Assembly: GCA_011037195.1 (NCBI GenBank)
Contig: JAAEAF010003150.1
Span: 62,001-126,000, forward strand
Length of the DNA: 64,000 nucleotides
From: Triatoma infestans
Lineage: Eukaryota > Arthropoda > Insecta > Hemiptera > Reduviidae
Reading direction: 5' to 3'
Position numbers and translations under genes: made by a program. A model generated the notes under the pieces. The model was not told where the DNA came from, did no database searches, and worked only from the letters and a program-made list of their open reading frames with translations. Positions 13,374 through 27,300 of this stretch are shown one piece after another (position 1 is the stretch's first letter; each line of letters opens with the position of its first letter).

Positions 13374-14267
13374 ATGAGCGCGGAAAAAACTAGTCCTATT
13401 AAATATTTCCTCTCTGGTGGTTTTGGAGGAATATGTACAGTAATTGCTGGTCATCCTTTAGATACTATTAAAGTAAGATTGCAGACTATGCCAATTCCTA
13501 AACCGACCGAAATACCATTATATAAAGGTACTTTTGATTGTGCTAGAAAAACCATACAATTAGAGGGATTTAAAGGATTATATAAAGGAATGGGAGCCCC
13601 ACTTGCTGGTGTTGCTCCTATCTTTGCTATAAGCTTTTTTGGGTTTGGAGTTGGGAAAAGGCTTTTCGCAAAAAAAGGTGAAGAGTTAAGTTTATCGCGA
13701 TTGTTTAGTGCGGGAGCCTTCTCAGGAATTTTTACCACGATAATAATGGCTCCAGGGGAGAGAATTAAGTGCCTTCTACAAATTCAACAAGGACAAGCGA
13801 AACCGAAATACAGTGGACCTACTGATGTAGTAAAACAATTATATAGAGAAGGCGGTATAAGGAGTATCTATAAAGGAACTGTTGCTACACTTCTCAGAGA
13901 TGTTCCTGCAAGTGGAATGTATTTCATGACATATGAGTGGCTTCAAAAAGTTTTGAAACCATTCGGAGATGACAGCACTCAAATGAATCTTTTGAAAACC
14001 ATTTTTGCAGGGGGCATGGCAGGTATTCTTAACTGGTCAGTAGGAATGCCAGCTGATGTAATCAAAAGCCGTCTTCAGACTGCTCCAGAAGGAACTTACA
14101 AAGGTATAGGCCAAGTTTTCACTGTTCTGATGAAAGAAGAAGGAATTTTTGCCTTATACAAAGGAGTTACTCCTGTGATGCTTCGAGCCTTCCCAGCTAA
14201 TGCTGCCTGTTTCCTTGGTTTTGAAGCTTGTATGTCGGTATTAAATATTATAGCTCCCAATTTGTGA
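13374..14267 (+). CDS. SLC25A20: mitochondrial carnitine/acylcarnitine carrier (colt/SLC25A20)
   Basis: Uninterrupted 297-aa ORF with the three-fold mitochondrial carrier structure. The signature P-x-[DE]-x-x-[KR] occurs once per repeat: PLDTIKVR near residue 28, PGERIKC near 125 and PADVIKSR near 225. The C-terminal stretch [14 protein letters not shown] is typical of the carnitine/acylcarnitine carrier rather than other SLC25 members, and the length matches the family (about 300 aa). The protein exchanges acylcarnitines for carnitine across the inner mitochondrial membrane, feeding beta-oxidation. The start ATG follows an A-rich leader (cttaaaATGAGC) and fits the short N-terminus of the family. 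The coding region has no intron, unlike its neighbours. It is divergent from TTC14, with about 1.1 kb between start codons, and is followed by poly(A) signals near 14381 and 14397. Intact, so presumably functional. Confidence 0.95.
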   Translation: MSAEKTSPIKYFLSGGFGGICTVIAGHPLDTIKVRLQTMPIPKPTEIPLYKGTFDCARKTIQLEGFKGLYKGMGAPLAGVAPIFAISFFGFGVGKRLFAKKGEELSLSRLFSAGAFSGIFTTIIMAPGERIKCLLQIQQGQAKPKYSGPTDVVKQLYREGGIRSIYKGTVATLLRDVPASGMYFMTYEWLQKVLKPFGDDSTQMNLLKTIFAGGMAGILNWSVGMPADVIKSRLQTAPEGTYKGIGQVFTVLMKEEGIFALYKGVTPVMLRAFPANAACFLGFEACMSVLNIIAPNL

Positions 14268-14380
14268 AACTTGTTGAGACTAGCTCAAAATTATTATTAG
14301 ATTTTATACCGGAAATAGATATACAAACATTATTTTTGTAAATTTTAACAAAGCCTTTTAATATATAGTTTTAATTGTAT

Positions 14381-14402
14381 AATAAATATTATTTCAAATA
14401 AA
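14381..14402 (+). terminator. poly(A) signals of SLC25A20
   Basis: Two AATAAA hexamers lie at 14381-14386 and 14397-14402, about 115-130 bases after the SLC25A20 stop codon, in an AT-rich 3' UTR. The usage is inferred from the sequence only. Confidence 0.55.
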
Positions 14403-14819
14403 TTATATCCTTTCTCTTGAAAGGATATCCTACCTATCGAGTGTTTTATTGTAATACTTTTCCAAATATGTGTATTTTTCAAAAAAATGTACATTTATTA
14501 TAACCACTTTAAATTGGAAGTGATAATAATTTGTCTTTAAATCTTCATTCCATTGCAATAATTTTATCATAATTCTCGGATGTTTACATTACATGAAACA
14601 TTTTTATGATTAAGAGCCTTGTTTGATTATATTGCTATTAGATTACTTTTTCTCACCCTAATTTTGTTTTTATTTGGGTCCTTTTATTTAAATTTATATC
14701 TTGAAGTGAAATCTTTTTGAAACAATTTACGCACATTTCTCCATACCACACTTAAATTTACTTTTATAAAGAAATGCTTTTTAATAAGTACGTATAAAAT
14801 TTGAAATTAACACTACAGA

Positions 14820-15420
14820 TTCCGCACAACTATCCCAAATAATTTTTTTTGGAAAAATGTTTCAAATAAAAGTAATACGTGTTTAACTGTGAAGTTAGCA
14901 TTCCAAGTTAAAAAGAAATCATTATAATCGTTTTCGTGAAAATTCCAAAAACCTATTCTGTAAAATCGCACTTTCGGCAAACCTATTTACTTCAATTTTG
15001 GAATTCTATCAATGCATTTAATTTGTATTAAGTAGTAAAACTCTATTCTCCTGGGAAAACCTTTCAATAAAAGTGTTAAGAATTTATGTGTGGCGATGGT
15101 ATACAGAGTTTACAGAAAATCATTGCAGCCGTTTTCGAGAAAATCAGAAAAACTGAAGAAACCATTCAGTAACGTTGCATTTCGGGTTGAAGGATTTTTT
15201 CCCCAAATCTTCGTGTCTGATGCGGTGGACCTGCCTAAATGGAATACTAAGTTTGAGCTTTCTGTGACTTTTCTTTCTGAGATATTCTGTTAGCACAAAT
15301 ACACATCATTCGCTAAAAATATTTTTTTCGTATTCAGGGATCCCCTAAAACATGTAATTCCGTCACAATTTTGAACATCTGGTACGATCGCAGCACTTCC
15401 TCTTACTAGGAGTAAGAGAA
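14820..15420 (+). repeat. dispersed repeat family R, copy 2 (3' end intact)
   Basis: It contains the internal family sequence and ends with the hairpin CTCTTACTAGGAGTAAGAG at 15400-15418 (8-bp stem, AGG loop). The short ORF at 15090-15293 is a by-product of this repeat. Confidence 0.6.
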
Positions 15421-16989
15421 AGTAAAAAAGCTAAAACATCGTTTAATTCACCAATGAAATGGAGCAATTTTCATGAAATCGGGAAAACTTAAAAAAAACT
15501 TTTGGTGATACTTCAATAAACAATTATGGTATATAATACAAAGTTATTTGAACTTGCAACAATTTCTAATTGGGTTTATAGAAAAGAAATATTTCCGAAA
15601 CAAATCAATACTAGCCCAATTGACAGTATGCTACTTTTGAAGGATAGCTAAAGATAAATCGCTTGTTGGTCTATTTTGTTTCATAGCTTGCATTTTTTTT
15701 TTTTTTGAACGAGCGTTTGCGGAGAAGGGTTCTTTATTGCTCTTCGTAGTTTATCTGTACATCGTCAAAGCCAAAGCACTCATTGAAATGAACTAAAATG
15801 AAGCGCACCCACTTTCTGGTTCGACAAACCACTAAAACACACAAACCAGTAAAATATTCAAACTTATGTTTATAACTGAGTTGAGATAATATTACTACAA
15901 ACTATTCAGACATTAAAATAAATAAATAAACTATCATTTAGGATTCAGAGCTCATTTGTCACTCTTCCAGAAGTCTATGGTAATAAAAAAAAAATCAACT
16001 AGGACAAAAGAAAATTAGTTTTTTAAGAATTGATTTTTTTTAATGCTAGACTGTTTTTCTAATAATTTTACTTTATATCATAAACACAATTTTTTTTTGT
16101 TTTTAGTATTCTGGAAGTATCACCACTTTAAAGGGTAAATAATAATTGTACATATTGTACCGGTTCTTGACAAGACAGTATTCATTGCAATAAATAATCA
16201 CAAGAAACTTTCTTATTCACAGATGTAAACTGATAACATTTTATGTTCTAAACATATCTGGCCTAGTTAATCTTTTTAAAAAGGATTGTTATTTTCTAAA
16301 TTAAATAAAGATTTTTGTTATTTGAATGAGACAGAACTTAAAAGAATTCAGTGGTGCCTAATTTGAGGTGGGACGAGTTTTGTTGGAAGTCGATTACTTC
16401 AATTTGATTATAATTATGAAGAATATACATTATATTATAATAGTATCATCACGTGTTCCTAACAGAATACTTTAAGTAATTTCATTTGAACAAAATTATG
16501 TGGGTGTGTGGTAGGTTCTTGATAAGACGGTATAAATTTTGACACCATGCGCATGAAATTTACTTTTTTAATGGACAAATAATGAAATCATTTTGGAGAT
16601 TTTTCTTTCTAAAGTTTTTTACCTATCCATCACATATTCGTGTTGCTCGTTTAACTATGGTTACCAAGTTGCAATCGTTGAGATATTATGTAGTTTATAA
16701 TTTCATGTACAGATAACAGTAAACTAGTGATAGTATAATCAAACATAGACATAAAATTATACTATTAAATATTATAATAGTATAATCAAAGAAAGTTAGA
16801 GAATTATACTTCAATATATGTATATATTGGAGAAGGAGAGAGTACATTCCATCATTTGTGAATGTATTAAATTGTACTATACCTTAACATACTGCCTAGG
16901 ATGCTCAAATTTACATTTAGAGAAGTCTGAAGAGAATTTAATAGATTATGAATTAATAACAAAGTAAAGTAAACAAAATTAATAAGCAA

Positions 16990-17105
16990 AGCTTACTGTT
17001 CGGTGATGGACAGTATTGCCTGTAATGAGAGAACACTGTCCGATGAGAAGTCTCCGGGCGCTAATGACCATAGATTTGATGCGCCTTAAATTGAAAAAAA
17101 AAAAA
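16990..17105 (+). repeat. SINE 3' fragment
   Basis: GACAGTATTGCCTGTAATG, GAGAACACTGTCCG and CTCCGGGCGCTAATGACCAT followed by an A-tract match the body and tail of the SINE at 60885-61075. Confidence 0.55.
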
Positions 17106-18077
17106 ATTGCAAAATATTGATTTTTTTTAAATATGTATGTTTCATTTAATTTCTAACTAGACATTAGATAATGCTCATTTTTTATTTTAGTCTTAAAATA
17201 TTTATTAATAATCCCTATAATAACTTTTTTTTTTAAAGGCGCATCACTATCTGAAGTCATTGGCCATTATATTAAATATGTTGGTCATTAAATGTTATTT
17301 ATTAATATTACCTGCAATAAAATTTACGGTGTAATCTCAGACATTGTTTAAATTGTAATCAAAGTCCTTCATTAATGATTAATAATAAATAAAGATAATT
17401 GATGATAAATATTTTTTATTTTCTTATATTAGGATTTATTAATGTTTAGGCTTTTATTTTATTTTTCAATTGTAAATAATTTGTTTCATATAGCCACCTA
17501 AAAAACATTAAATCTTTTTATGTTATTGTTTATCACAAAATATTCATTCATTATTATTATTATTATTATTAATTATTGTATCTAATTTCTTGTGTCTTAA
17601 TAAATAGGTTAGAATGATGAAGCACTTTTGTCAGTCTATACTGGACTCTTGTTGAGCGGGTAAAATAATTTTCCATGTTAAATATTTAAGTTGCAGTTTT
17701 ATTGTGGGAAATTCTTTTTGAGAGCAAGAGTTTCTATATATATATTCCTATTTTGCTTTCTTTTACTTTTATAAAATATTTTCACTATCGAAAAGGTAAA
17801 TATAGTATCCAATTATATTTTGATTCCACAAAATTAATAGTTCTACTTTATTTAGTGATTCAGTGAATATACATAGTTTGGTGGTATGCCAATGTATAAA
17901 TTTAATTTTAATTTTATAGGTGAAAGGGGAATAATTATAATGCATTCAACATGGTATTTTTATATAAAACTGAGCCTTTTAATTGATAATAGCTTTTTTT
18001 TTTTTTACAGAATTTAAAATTTTAATAAAATGAAAAATGAAAATATAAACAATAGTTATGTTTGGCCGTTATTAATC

Positions 18078-18254
18078 AAACAAGCAAAAAATTAATTGAC
18101 TGGGGCCAAAAAAAAAACTTTTTATTTTTAAAAGTTTATTCGACGTTTTGGACACCATTAGTGTCCTTCCTCAGTAAATGTTAAGAACGAAAGGAGAGTT
18201 AAATGTTGGAGGAAGTTATTGTTTACATTAAAATTACTAATTTTTTGCTTGTTT
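18078..18254. mobile_element. 177-bp MITE-like element with a hammerhead-like motif
   Basis: The ends are 17-bp perfect inverted repeats, AAACAAGCAAAAAATTA at 18078-18094 and its reverse complement at 18238-18254. Inside, on the minus strand, a hammerhead-like core lies at 18174-18141. It ends about 70 bp before the acceptor site of AMACR exon 18327. Confidence 0.65.
18141..18174 (-). ncRNA. hammerhead-like core in the AMACR-proximal MITE
   Basis: The minus strand reads CUGAGGA, stem II GGACAC/GUGUCC (six perfect pairs, loop UAAUG), then AAAAC and GUC. The GAAAC box has A in place of the invariant G, which should weaken or abolish cleavage. Confidence 0.4.
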
Positions 18255-18349
18255 AAAAAAATGAAAGCTTTTGTGTTATTTGCAAGCCTTATCTATGCAA
18301 AAAACTAAACTTTAATTTTATTTCAGATTAATATTTAACTAAACAAAAA

Positions 18350-21300
18350 ATGGCATTGAAAGGAATTCAAGTTTTAGAAATAGCAGGACTAGCGCCAGCA
18401 CCATTTTGTGGTATGCTTTTGGCAGATTTTGGTGCAAAAGTTATTCGAATTGATAAGGTAATACAGATAGATGATTATTTTCACCTAATATGTTATTTGC
18501 TTCCTTAAAAAAAAAAAAAAATCAATGAAAATTTTGATATATGTAAGTTTTAATTGAATTTAAGTGAATAAATGGAAGTTTCTCTTTTCAAAGTCAAAAA
18601 TGTCGTCCAAAAGATTTCATGAATTTATTCTTCATTTTCATAAAATAACAATGAATTGTTTTTCAAACTATTGCATTGAATGTTTGGCAGCATTGTATTA
18701 AGTTAGAATTAGTATACAATTCATTGTCTGGGTCAAGATTGAAGTTCAAGGACGTCAGTATATAGGCCCTTATTCATTATGTAGAAGATTCTAGTGTTCA
18801 GTCATAAAGGAATATTGAATAAATAAAAATTTTTTTTATTGATTTCTATAATACATAAAATAATAAATTTACGTTAAATATATTATTAATTATTCCAATT
18901 TAATATATTAACATATAATTTAAAATTATTGTAACATATTTTTATTTTCTCTCTTTTTAATTGTAACAAGAAATATTTTGATTGCATCAGAAAACCGGAA
19001 ATATATCTTTTGCAGTTCCTTGAAAGAGAAAAAAAATCTGGTATGAAACTCTCACACGACTTTCACTTGTTGCGGTAGAAGGGATTTTCTTTTATAGTAG
19101 ACAAATTTTCTTTAAACTTGCAATTTTTTATTTAGTTGCCCCAACATAGATGATAGAGTATAATGTTCGTTAGCACCTATGGAAAGTATCACCTGAATTA
19201 TAGTCCAGAAGACCGCGACAGTAACATTGATCAGAACGACATAACATTAGAAATGATCGTCACAAATTCCCCAGGGCCGCCTAAAATCACTTTTTCTAGA
19301 AAACTATTTCAAATTGAAATGATAATATTTATATCTGTGCAGTTAGCATTTCTAGTTTAAAGAACATCATTATAGGCGATTTGAAGAAAATTCAAAAAAT
19401 TATTCTGAGATTAGATTAGTATACAAATCGTTGGAACCGTTTGCAAAAAATTCCGAAATCACTAAAAAAAAAAATCAGTAAAGTTTCAATTCCGGATGGA
19501 TTTTGACCAAAAGCTTAGTTTTTTTATTCAGTTTTTCAGTATCTTGTGTAAATTTCAAGCAATCCTTTATCTAGATTATAATAAGTGTATATATACACAC
19601 ACACTTATTCTAAAAGTGGATTTGTAGCAAATTCAAATATTAATTCAGATAATTGTGTAGAGAAAAAAATCTGGTATGAAAGACTCACACGACTTTCTCT
19701 TCCTCCATTTAATACAATTATATATAAAATGATAAATTTCCTTTAAACTCAAATTTTACGTATTTGTCCTAACATAAATATAGAGGTAATGGGGGATAAG
19801 TACCAACCTGTGTCTTGGCAGGCAAAGAATTGATGATTGTATTACTGTAGAGGCTCTACGAACACTGAACCAACTACATATAAATTTTGAAACTGACGCC
19901 ACAAATTCTGGAAAACTATACAAAATAATTTTTTTTTTTTTAATGTATGTGGTAGACCAAGGTTCATTGCTTCATTACTTTTCAAAGCGTAACTACTCTG
20001 AAGAGGCTCATTGCAATATGGGCGAAATGCCGGTTTCTAGCATACCACTGACGCGTTCTCAACCCGGAAACTTAAGTGTTTTAGTAAGTTTACCATGTTT
20101 CCTAATATCAGTATCCTATTATAGATAATAAACAATAAGATTGTAACAGAATAATTATGATTATTTGAACAGATGCCAGTATTTATAGTTGGGTATCACT
20201 GTTAATGTTGTTTTCTACTATCCAATATATTCAGAATAATCCTTAACAGCTTGAACTTTTACCTTACCTCTATTTTTATAAATTTAGTATAATCATTGTA
20301 TTGACCCAATATCTTACACCTTGCATGGGTATATCTGTTTGTAAATGGTTGTCTTAAAGTTCAATAGAAATTTAGTAAATAGAAACTATTCAATAGAAAT
20401 GAACAAACTAAAAATTTAAAACTGCAGTAATATGTAGTAGGAACAAAGCAATCAATAGCATACTTTAAAACATTATAGAAAAGTTACAATGTATTTAAAA
20501 ATGACAAGCTAGTTAAACAGTCTAATCAATTTGTGTTAAATAATCATTCATCTCTTTGTAATCACAATTTTTAAAATTAAGAAAGCCATAATTATTACTA
20601 ACATTTGCAGAAGGAAGAAAAACATTAAATTCAACAGAAGGATGATACAAATCAACAGATGTCAAATTAAATGATGATTTTAAAATATTAATTCCACTGA
20701 TAGAAAATACTAAATCAAGAACATCATCACATGAATTCACAAAATCATTGTTCTGCTTAAATTTAAAAAACTAACAGAAGGAATTAATAATAACCTTAGA
20801 TTGATAAAATGTGGTATCTCTGGATAATAAGGAGTTTGACAAATGAATGAGTTAATAAACCAGTTAAGTTATAATCCTCCACTGGAATGGGTTCATCAAC
20901 ACGTTTCAGTAATATAATATCTTCGACTAGTTGATACTGACTGCAATAGATTTCCAATGAACCATCAGGAGGAATGTATTCTGCACCAAAGACATAACGT
21001 TTGGTAGAAGAGATGTGTTACGTACAAGTGATATATTTTTAATAATATTAAAGCAGTAAGTTATAAATTTTAATATTCACCGTAAAATTAAAGGTTGAAA
21101 AGAAGAATCTGTGTAGCAAACAAACACACACGCACATATGTACATACAGACACACACACACTCGTTCACACCAGCATTTTGTATCAGAATTTCGAACAAA
21201 CTTTGACCTGTGCTACCCTGTACTGTTGTCATGTAAGTTAGTTAGTATCACTGTAGTTTTCGTACGAGTACGATCTCCACCGCCATCAACTCTATGTATG

Positions 21301-24300
21301 TTATATCATTTGTAAAACTTAACAAATTAAACGTACCATCATCATCATCATCAATTTGTCATTTGTTAAAGTGAAGTTATAGTGGAAATATATCTGTTTT
21401 ATCATAGCACCAATCTTTTCTCTGAGCTACCCATCGGGAGACTACTACGGTGGAGCTCCAAACCGTCTTTATCCCGAACATTTTGGTCCTCCGTTCTGGA
21501 TATTTTAAAATTGGTGCTCTGTTCTAAATAATTTAAAACACCATTTGAGTTAATTTATAAACAATATAAGTTGAGTATATCTCATTTATTATAGGTGGAT
21601 CATTTCTCAGGTATCAGATTATTTATGGTTATCATTTTGGCATCTATCAGGCAATATTTATCTATTATATGTACATATAACACTTGTATTTCTGACTTCG
21701 CCCACTAACCTAATTTATTTATGTTGACAACTAATTTCTGCTTTATTAATTTGCAGATACATCACTTACAAAATTCTGAATAATTCTTGAATTGATATTT
21801 TATCATAATTTTCTATAAATTATACCTTTATCATGGCAACTACCAACCCACCCGATTCCGCTCCTACTAGCGATATTCCTACCCTTACCATTGACCAAAA
21901 AATCACCTTAGGGCGTAAAAAATTAGCCGCAATAGTAAAAGAAATTAAATCAGTTGTAGATGAGGCCAGAGCAGCAGTTGCGGGTCAGGATAGCCGTGCT
22001 GAAAACAGGTTCTTAGGAGCATTTAGATCTTTGGACACGGTCTATGAGAACTTTAAGACAATTTGGGACCGATTAATGGAGTTACATTTACTGAAGGGTT
22101 CGGAAAGCATTTTTCCCTCTGACGAGGACACCACAATACAGCAGGCTATTGTAAGATACTATCGGGAATGCTGTGAGGTATATGTTTTATTTACTAAACC
22201 AATGTCTAAATCTATATCCAATAGTGATGTTACTGGTGCCTGTACTTCTCGAGTTTCACAACGAAACTTGCCTGAGATAAAGTTACCCCAATTTGATGGT
22301 CGATTGAAACAATGGCCCATGTTTAGAGACACATTTACTTCTTTGGTGCATAGTGACGCCTCACTCACTCCCATGGAGAAATATCACTTCTTATTGGGCT
22401 CTTTGAGGGGGCGCGCTCTCTCTGCTCTCAAATCTGTCCCCTTAACCGCAGAGAATTATGAACAGGCCTGGACAGCTCTGAATACGCAATTTAACAATCG
22501 GAGGCGCTTAGCGCATTCCTATTTAAATCAAATTATAAATTTTAAGCCACTACAAGGGAAGTCATCTTTTTCTTCCTTGCAAGAGTTTCTCTCAGTAGTA
22601 GGAGAGAATATCACATCCCTTAACCAATTGAAGATAAACGATTTAAGTGAATATATTTTGTTCGAATTAGCTGTAAGATGTTTGGACTCGGTTACCAGAG
22701 AGTCTTTTGAGATTTGTATGATGGAGGAGAACGTTGAATTCCTAACTGCTATTAGACTTATGTCTTTCGTACAAAGTCGCTGCAATTCGTTAGCTTTGGC
22801 TAATCCTCCTTCAGATGAATCAACGCCACCGAAAGCTTCCACTTGCCTGAACACGCCAAACAAATTTCAACCAAGGGGGACCAGCCTGACTTCAAGGAAA
22901 TCCGGCACTTCCTTGTTTGTTCAAACGTCCTCTGCTTCAACATCTAGTAATAAGGGAGTTGAAGTAAAATCTCCTTCTGATGCTACCAAATCTAAACGTT
23001 TGTCATGTTTTGTTTGCACTAAGCCTCATATATTGAGGGAATGCCCCACTTACCAATCGAAATCCCCTGCGGCGAGATACCAGTTATTAAGCGAGTGGTC
23101 TGGTTGCAGAAACTGTTGCATCCTGGTCATCGCACCAACCAATGTACCTCAAGAAATGTTTGCCGAGAATGTAGTCGTCGTCACCATACCACATTGCATT
23201 TTTATACTCCTGCTAAACCTACCCAACAAGCAGTTACTATTTCAAATACACCTGCCCCCTCTGGTACTGAAGATCTCTCGGCCTTGACCTCCATCACTAA
23301 TGAAAATACTGAAGTGCTGTTAGGCACGGCTCTAGCTCGCATTAGGGATCACCTTGGTCATTACCAACCAGTTCGCCTAGTGATTGACTGTGGCAGTCAG
23401 TACTCCTTTATATCTCAACCATGCATTGAACGCTTGCACTTGACACCTGTAAGCTTTAAAAAAGGCATCTCCGGTATTGGACAAACGAGCTTAAAAGAAG
23501 TTAAAGGGAAAGTCTCTTGCTCTTTAATCCCCGTTGATAGTAATAATGTAGAACTTCAAGTGGACGGTGTGGTGGTTCCCACAATTACCTCTCATCTTCC
23601 CCAAGTGACTGTTCCCATTGAGGTTCGCCAACACTATATTGGTTTAACTCTCGCTGACCCAGAATTTTGGAAACCGGGTCCCATAGATTTATTGTTGGGT
23701 GCTGATGTGTTCGCTCAAGTAGTGTCTGGTCTGCCATCTGTTATCAAACCCTCTCAGCCACAAGTTGTGGATACCATCTTCGGGAAGGTATTGATTGGAC
23801 AGTTTGTCAGTGCATGTTCACCACCCAATCATACCTCTTTATTTATATCTGGCGAGCCAAATATTGCAGACATAATGAAGAAGTTTTGGGAAACTGAAGA
23901 AATTCATAAATCGATTCCCACATCAGCTGATGAACAGAAGTGTGAAAACCATTTCCAGCACACATATCAGCGAACTGAATCTGGCCGATATATGGTTTCT
24001 CTTCCCTTTAAAGAGGAATTCAACCCAGGATATGATAGTAGATCTTTAGCCCTGAAACGTTTGTTTCATTTAGAAAATCGGTGGAGTAAGGATCCACAAT
24101 TACACCTACACTATCAGACCTTCATGCAAACTTACTTTGAAATGAATCATATGAGTCGAGCACTTAGCTCTGCTCATTATATCATCCCTCACCATGCGGT
24201 AGTGAAACGAGATGCGGCAGATATTAAGCTACGAGTAGTGTTCGATGGTTCTGCCAAAACCTCAAACGGTTCGCTTAATGATCATTTATTGGTAGGCCCT

Positions 24301-27300
24301 AAACTTCAGGCAGATATCTCCTCTATTTTGCTTAATTTCCGTCGCCATCGAATTGCCTTCACTGCCGATATAGTTAAGATGTATCGGCAGATATTAGTTG
24401 CACCAGCTGATCGCAAATACCAACATATACTGTGGCGTGCTGATCCCTCTGACCCTGTTGAGGAATTTGCTCTTAACACTATCACCTATGGGTTAGCATG
24501 TTCCCCATATTTAGCAATGCGTGTAATCAAGCAACTTGTTATAGATGAAGGTGATGCCTATCCCCAAGCTTCAGAAGTATTACTCGGCGATATCTATGTG
24601 GATGACATTGTGACTGGAGCAGCTTCTGTTTCCGAAGCAGTCCATCTACGTGATCAACTAATTAATCTCCTGTCTCGTGGTGGTTTTCTTTTAAGTAAAT
24701 GGGCTAGTAATTCTTCAGAAGTGATTGCTCGTGAAAATCCGTCTTCCAGCCCACCCATCTCTCTCACTTCAAGTGAGGATCATGTAGTTAAAGTTCTAGG
24801 CATGCAATGGGATCCCCAAGAGGATGTTTATTCATATAAACTGCAGGATATTATTTCCTCTGCCATGACCAAATGATCAATTTTGTCAACTATAGCTCGT
24901 ATTTCTGACCCATTGGGTTATCTCGCTCCAATAGTTTTTGCAGCTAAACTATTGTTGCAGGATATTTGGCAAGCAGGAATTGATTGGGACACCCAAATTC
25001 CAGAAAACCTAGAGCAAACGTGGCTGGCACTTATTAACGACCTGCCCCACATCACCCACATAAAAATCCCACGTTTTGTACCTGTAGCTAAGGACATAAC
25101 TTGTAAATTAGTAGGGTTTTGCGATGCATCAGAACGAGGTTATTGCGCATCTATTTATCTCCTTACTAAGCATTCCTCAGGTTTTCAGTCCTTTCTGATT
25201 AAGGCGAAAACTAAGGTTGCACCGGTTAAGCCACTTACCATCCCTAGGTTGGAATTATTAGGCGCATTACTCTTAGCGCGTTTATATTCCTCCCTCAGTA
25301 GTTTCAGAAAACATATGTCTTCTCCAAGTGAGGATATCTTCTTTACCGATTCTACCATCGTATTAAATTGGCTCAATATGCCTCCACAAAATCTTAAAAT
25401 ATTCGTCGCTCATAGAGTTGTCGAAATTACAGACACGATTCCTGTTGCCCGTTGGCAGCATGTTTCAACTTCTGATAACCCAGCTGACTTGGGTTCAAGA
25501 GGTTTAGCCCCATCAGCGTTAGTCCATTCATCGTTGTGGTGGAATGGCCCTCCTTGGCTTTGCCAGAGCGAGGCTTCGTGGCCCGCAACACCTTATAATA
25601 ATATCCCTTCTACAACATTACCTGAAGTTAAATTATCTAAAACCGTATTAGCAGCTACAGCTACTTTTCCAGAAATTGTTTCTTGGATGGAACAATTTTC
25701 CTCTTATGTCACTCTAGTACGTAGCATGGCCTTTGTGTTACGCTTTCTACAAACTTGCAAATCGAAAACCAAAACGGTAGGCCCTATTACTGCTGGTGAA
25801 TTCCGACAAGCTAATCAAAAATGTATCTATCTGCTGCAACGGCATTATTATCCTGTGGCCTTTGCAGAATCACTTCCTTCATCGGCATCACCTTCGGTGG
25901 CAATATGTCGTTCTCTAAACACCTTTATCGCCCAAGACGGGCTTGTTAGGGTGGGCGGCAGAATTCGACATTCTTCTTTAAAGGAACATCAGAAACATCC
26001 GCTGTTATTACCACGCCGCTCACATTTCAACAATCTACTGGTGGATTACCTCCATCGTAGTCATTTACATGTCGGGCCCGCCACACTGCAGTCTATAATT
26101 CAACGGAATTACTGGATTCCCGCTGCTAGAAGCTTAATCAAGCAGAGGAAAAGCAAGTGTTTAACTTGTCTCAAGCTATCCCAGGCAGCGAGAGCAACCT
26201 ATATGGGCGACTTACCGGCTGAGAGACTCCAGGAGTGTCGACCTTTCTATCATGTCGGCGTAGATTTCGCTGGTCCCTTTCTATGTCGAGAGACGTCTCG
26301 GCGGCGTGCGCCCCTTATCAAAGCATACTTATGCTTATTTATTTGCTTTGCTACCAAAGCAACTCATTTGGAGGTGGTTCCTAATCTTTCCACCGAAGGC
26401 TTCCTTGACGCATTTGACCGTTTTATAGCCCGGAGAGGGGTCCCGGCCAAAGTATTCTCGGATTGCGGAACTAATTTTAAAGGGGCTGCCCATTATCTCA
26501 AAGAACTAGCCCAATGGCAAGCGACTAAGGAGACTCGAGAAGCGCTCATTAATTACAGTCAACAGAAGGCAATAGAGTGGAAATTTAACCCTCCTTATAC
26601 ACCCCATTTTGGGGGATTATGGGAGGCTAACATTAAGGTTGTTAAATCCCTGTTACTAAAGACATTGGGTAATCAGCCGTATTTAGAAAGAGAGCTAACC
26701 ACGATGTTCACCAAGATTGAGGCCATCCTCAATTCTCGGCCTCTTTCGCCTCTGTCTTCAGATCCCTCTGACTTGCAGGCTCTCACCCCTGGCCATTTTT
26801 TAATCGGACAACCTTTAGCGGCCATCCCTGAAACTTCGGTCTCTGATGTACCAGATAACCTATTGAGTCGCTGGCAATTGCTGCGCAAGCGGATCCAAAA
26901 CTTTTGGGATCGTTGGAGAAACGAGTATCTCCATACCCTACAACAGAGGAAAAAGTGGACTAAGATCACTCCAAATGTGCAGATAGGTGACCTTGTCCTC
27001 CTTAAGGACACCCTCGCTTCTCCACTACAATGGCCGTTAGCCAGAATCGTGGAAGTCCATCCTGGACATGATGGCGTGGTGCGAGGAGTTACGGTTCGCA
27101 CAGCCCACGGTAATCACAAGCGCTCGATCCTCAAACTGGTTTGCCTATCACCTATCACCCATCCAGAACATCCTCCTTCCAAGTAATAATATTAAAATTT
27201 GGTGGGCGGTATGTTACGTACAAGTGATATATTTTTAATAATATTAAAGCAGTAAGTTGTAAATTTTAATATTCACCGTAAAATTAAAGGTTGAAAAGAA

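Larger units (their letters stand above)
14403..18077. other. intergenic region SLC25A20-AMACR
   Basis: AT-rich, with copy 2 of family R, a SINE tail (16990-17105) and an ATT microsatellite (about 17550-17570). The AMACR promoter and a 5' UTR exon probably lie here, since 18326 looks like a splice acceptor, but I cannot place them. No coding potential. Confidence 0.55.

Noticed and set aside
26673..27101. 142-codon minus-strand ORF
   Set aside because: It is the reverse shadow of the BEL integrase/DUF5641 coding region.
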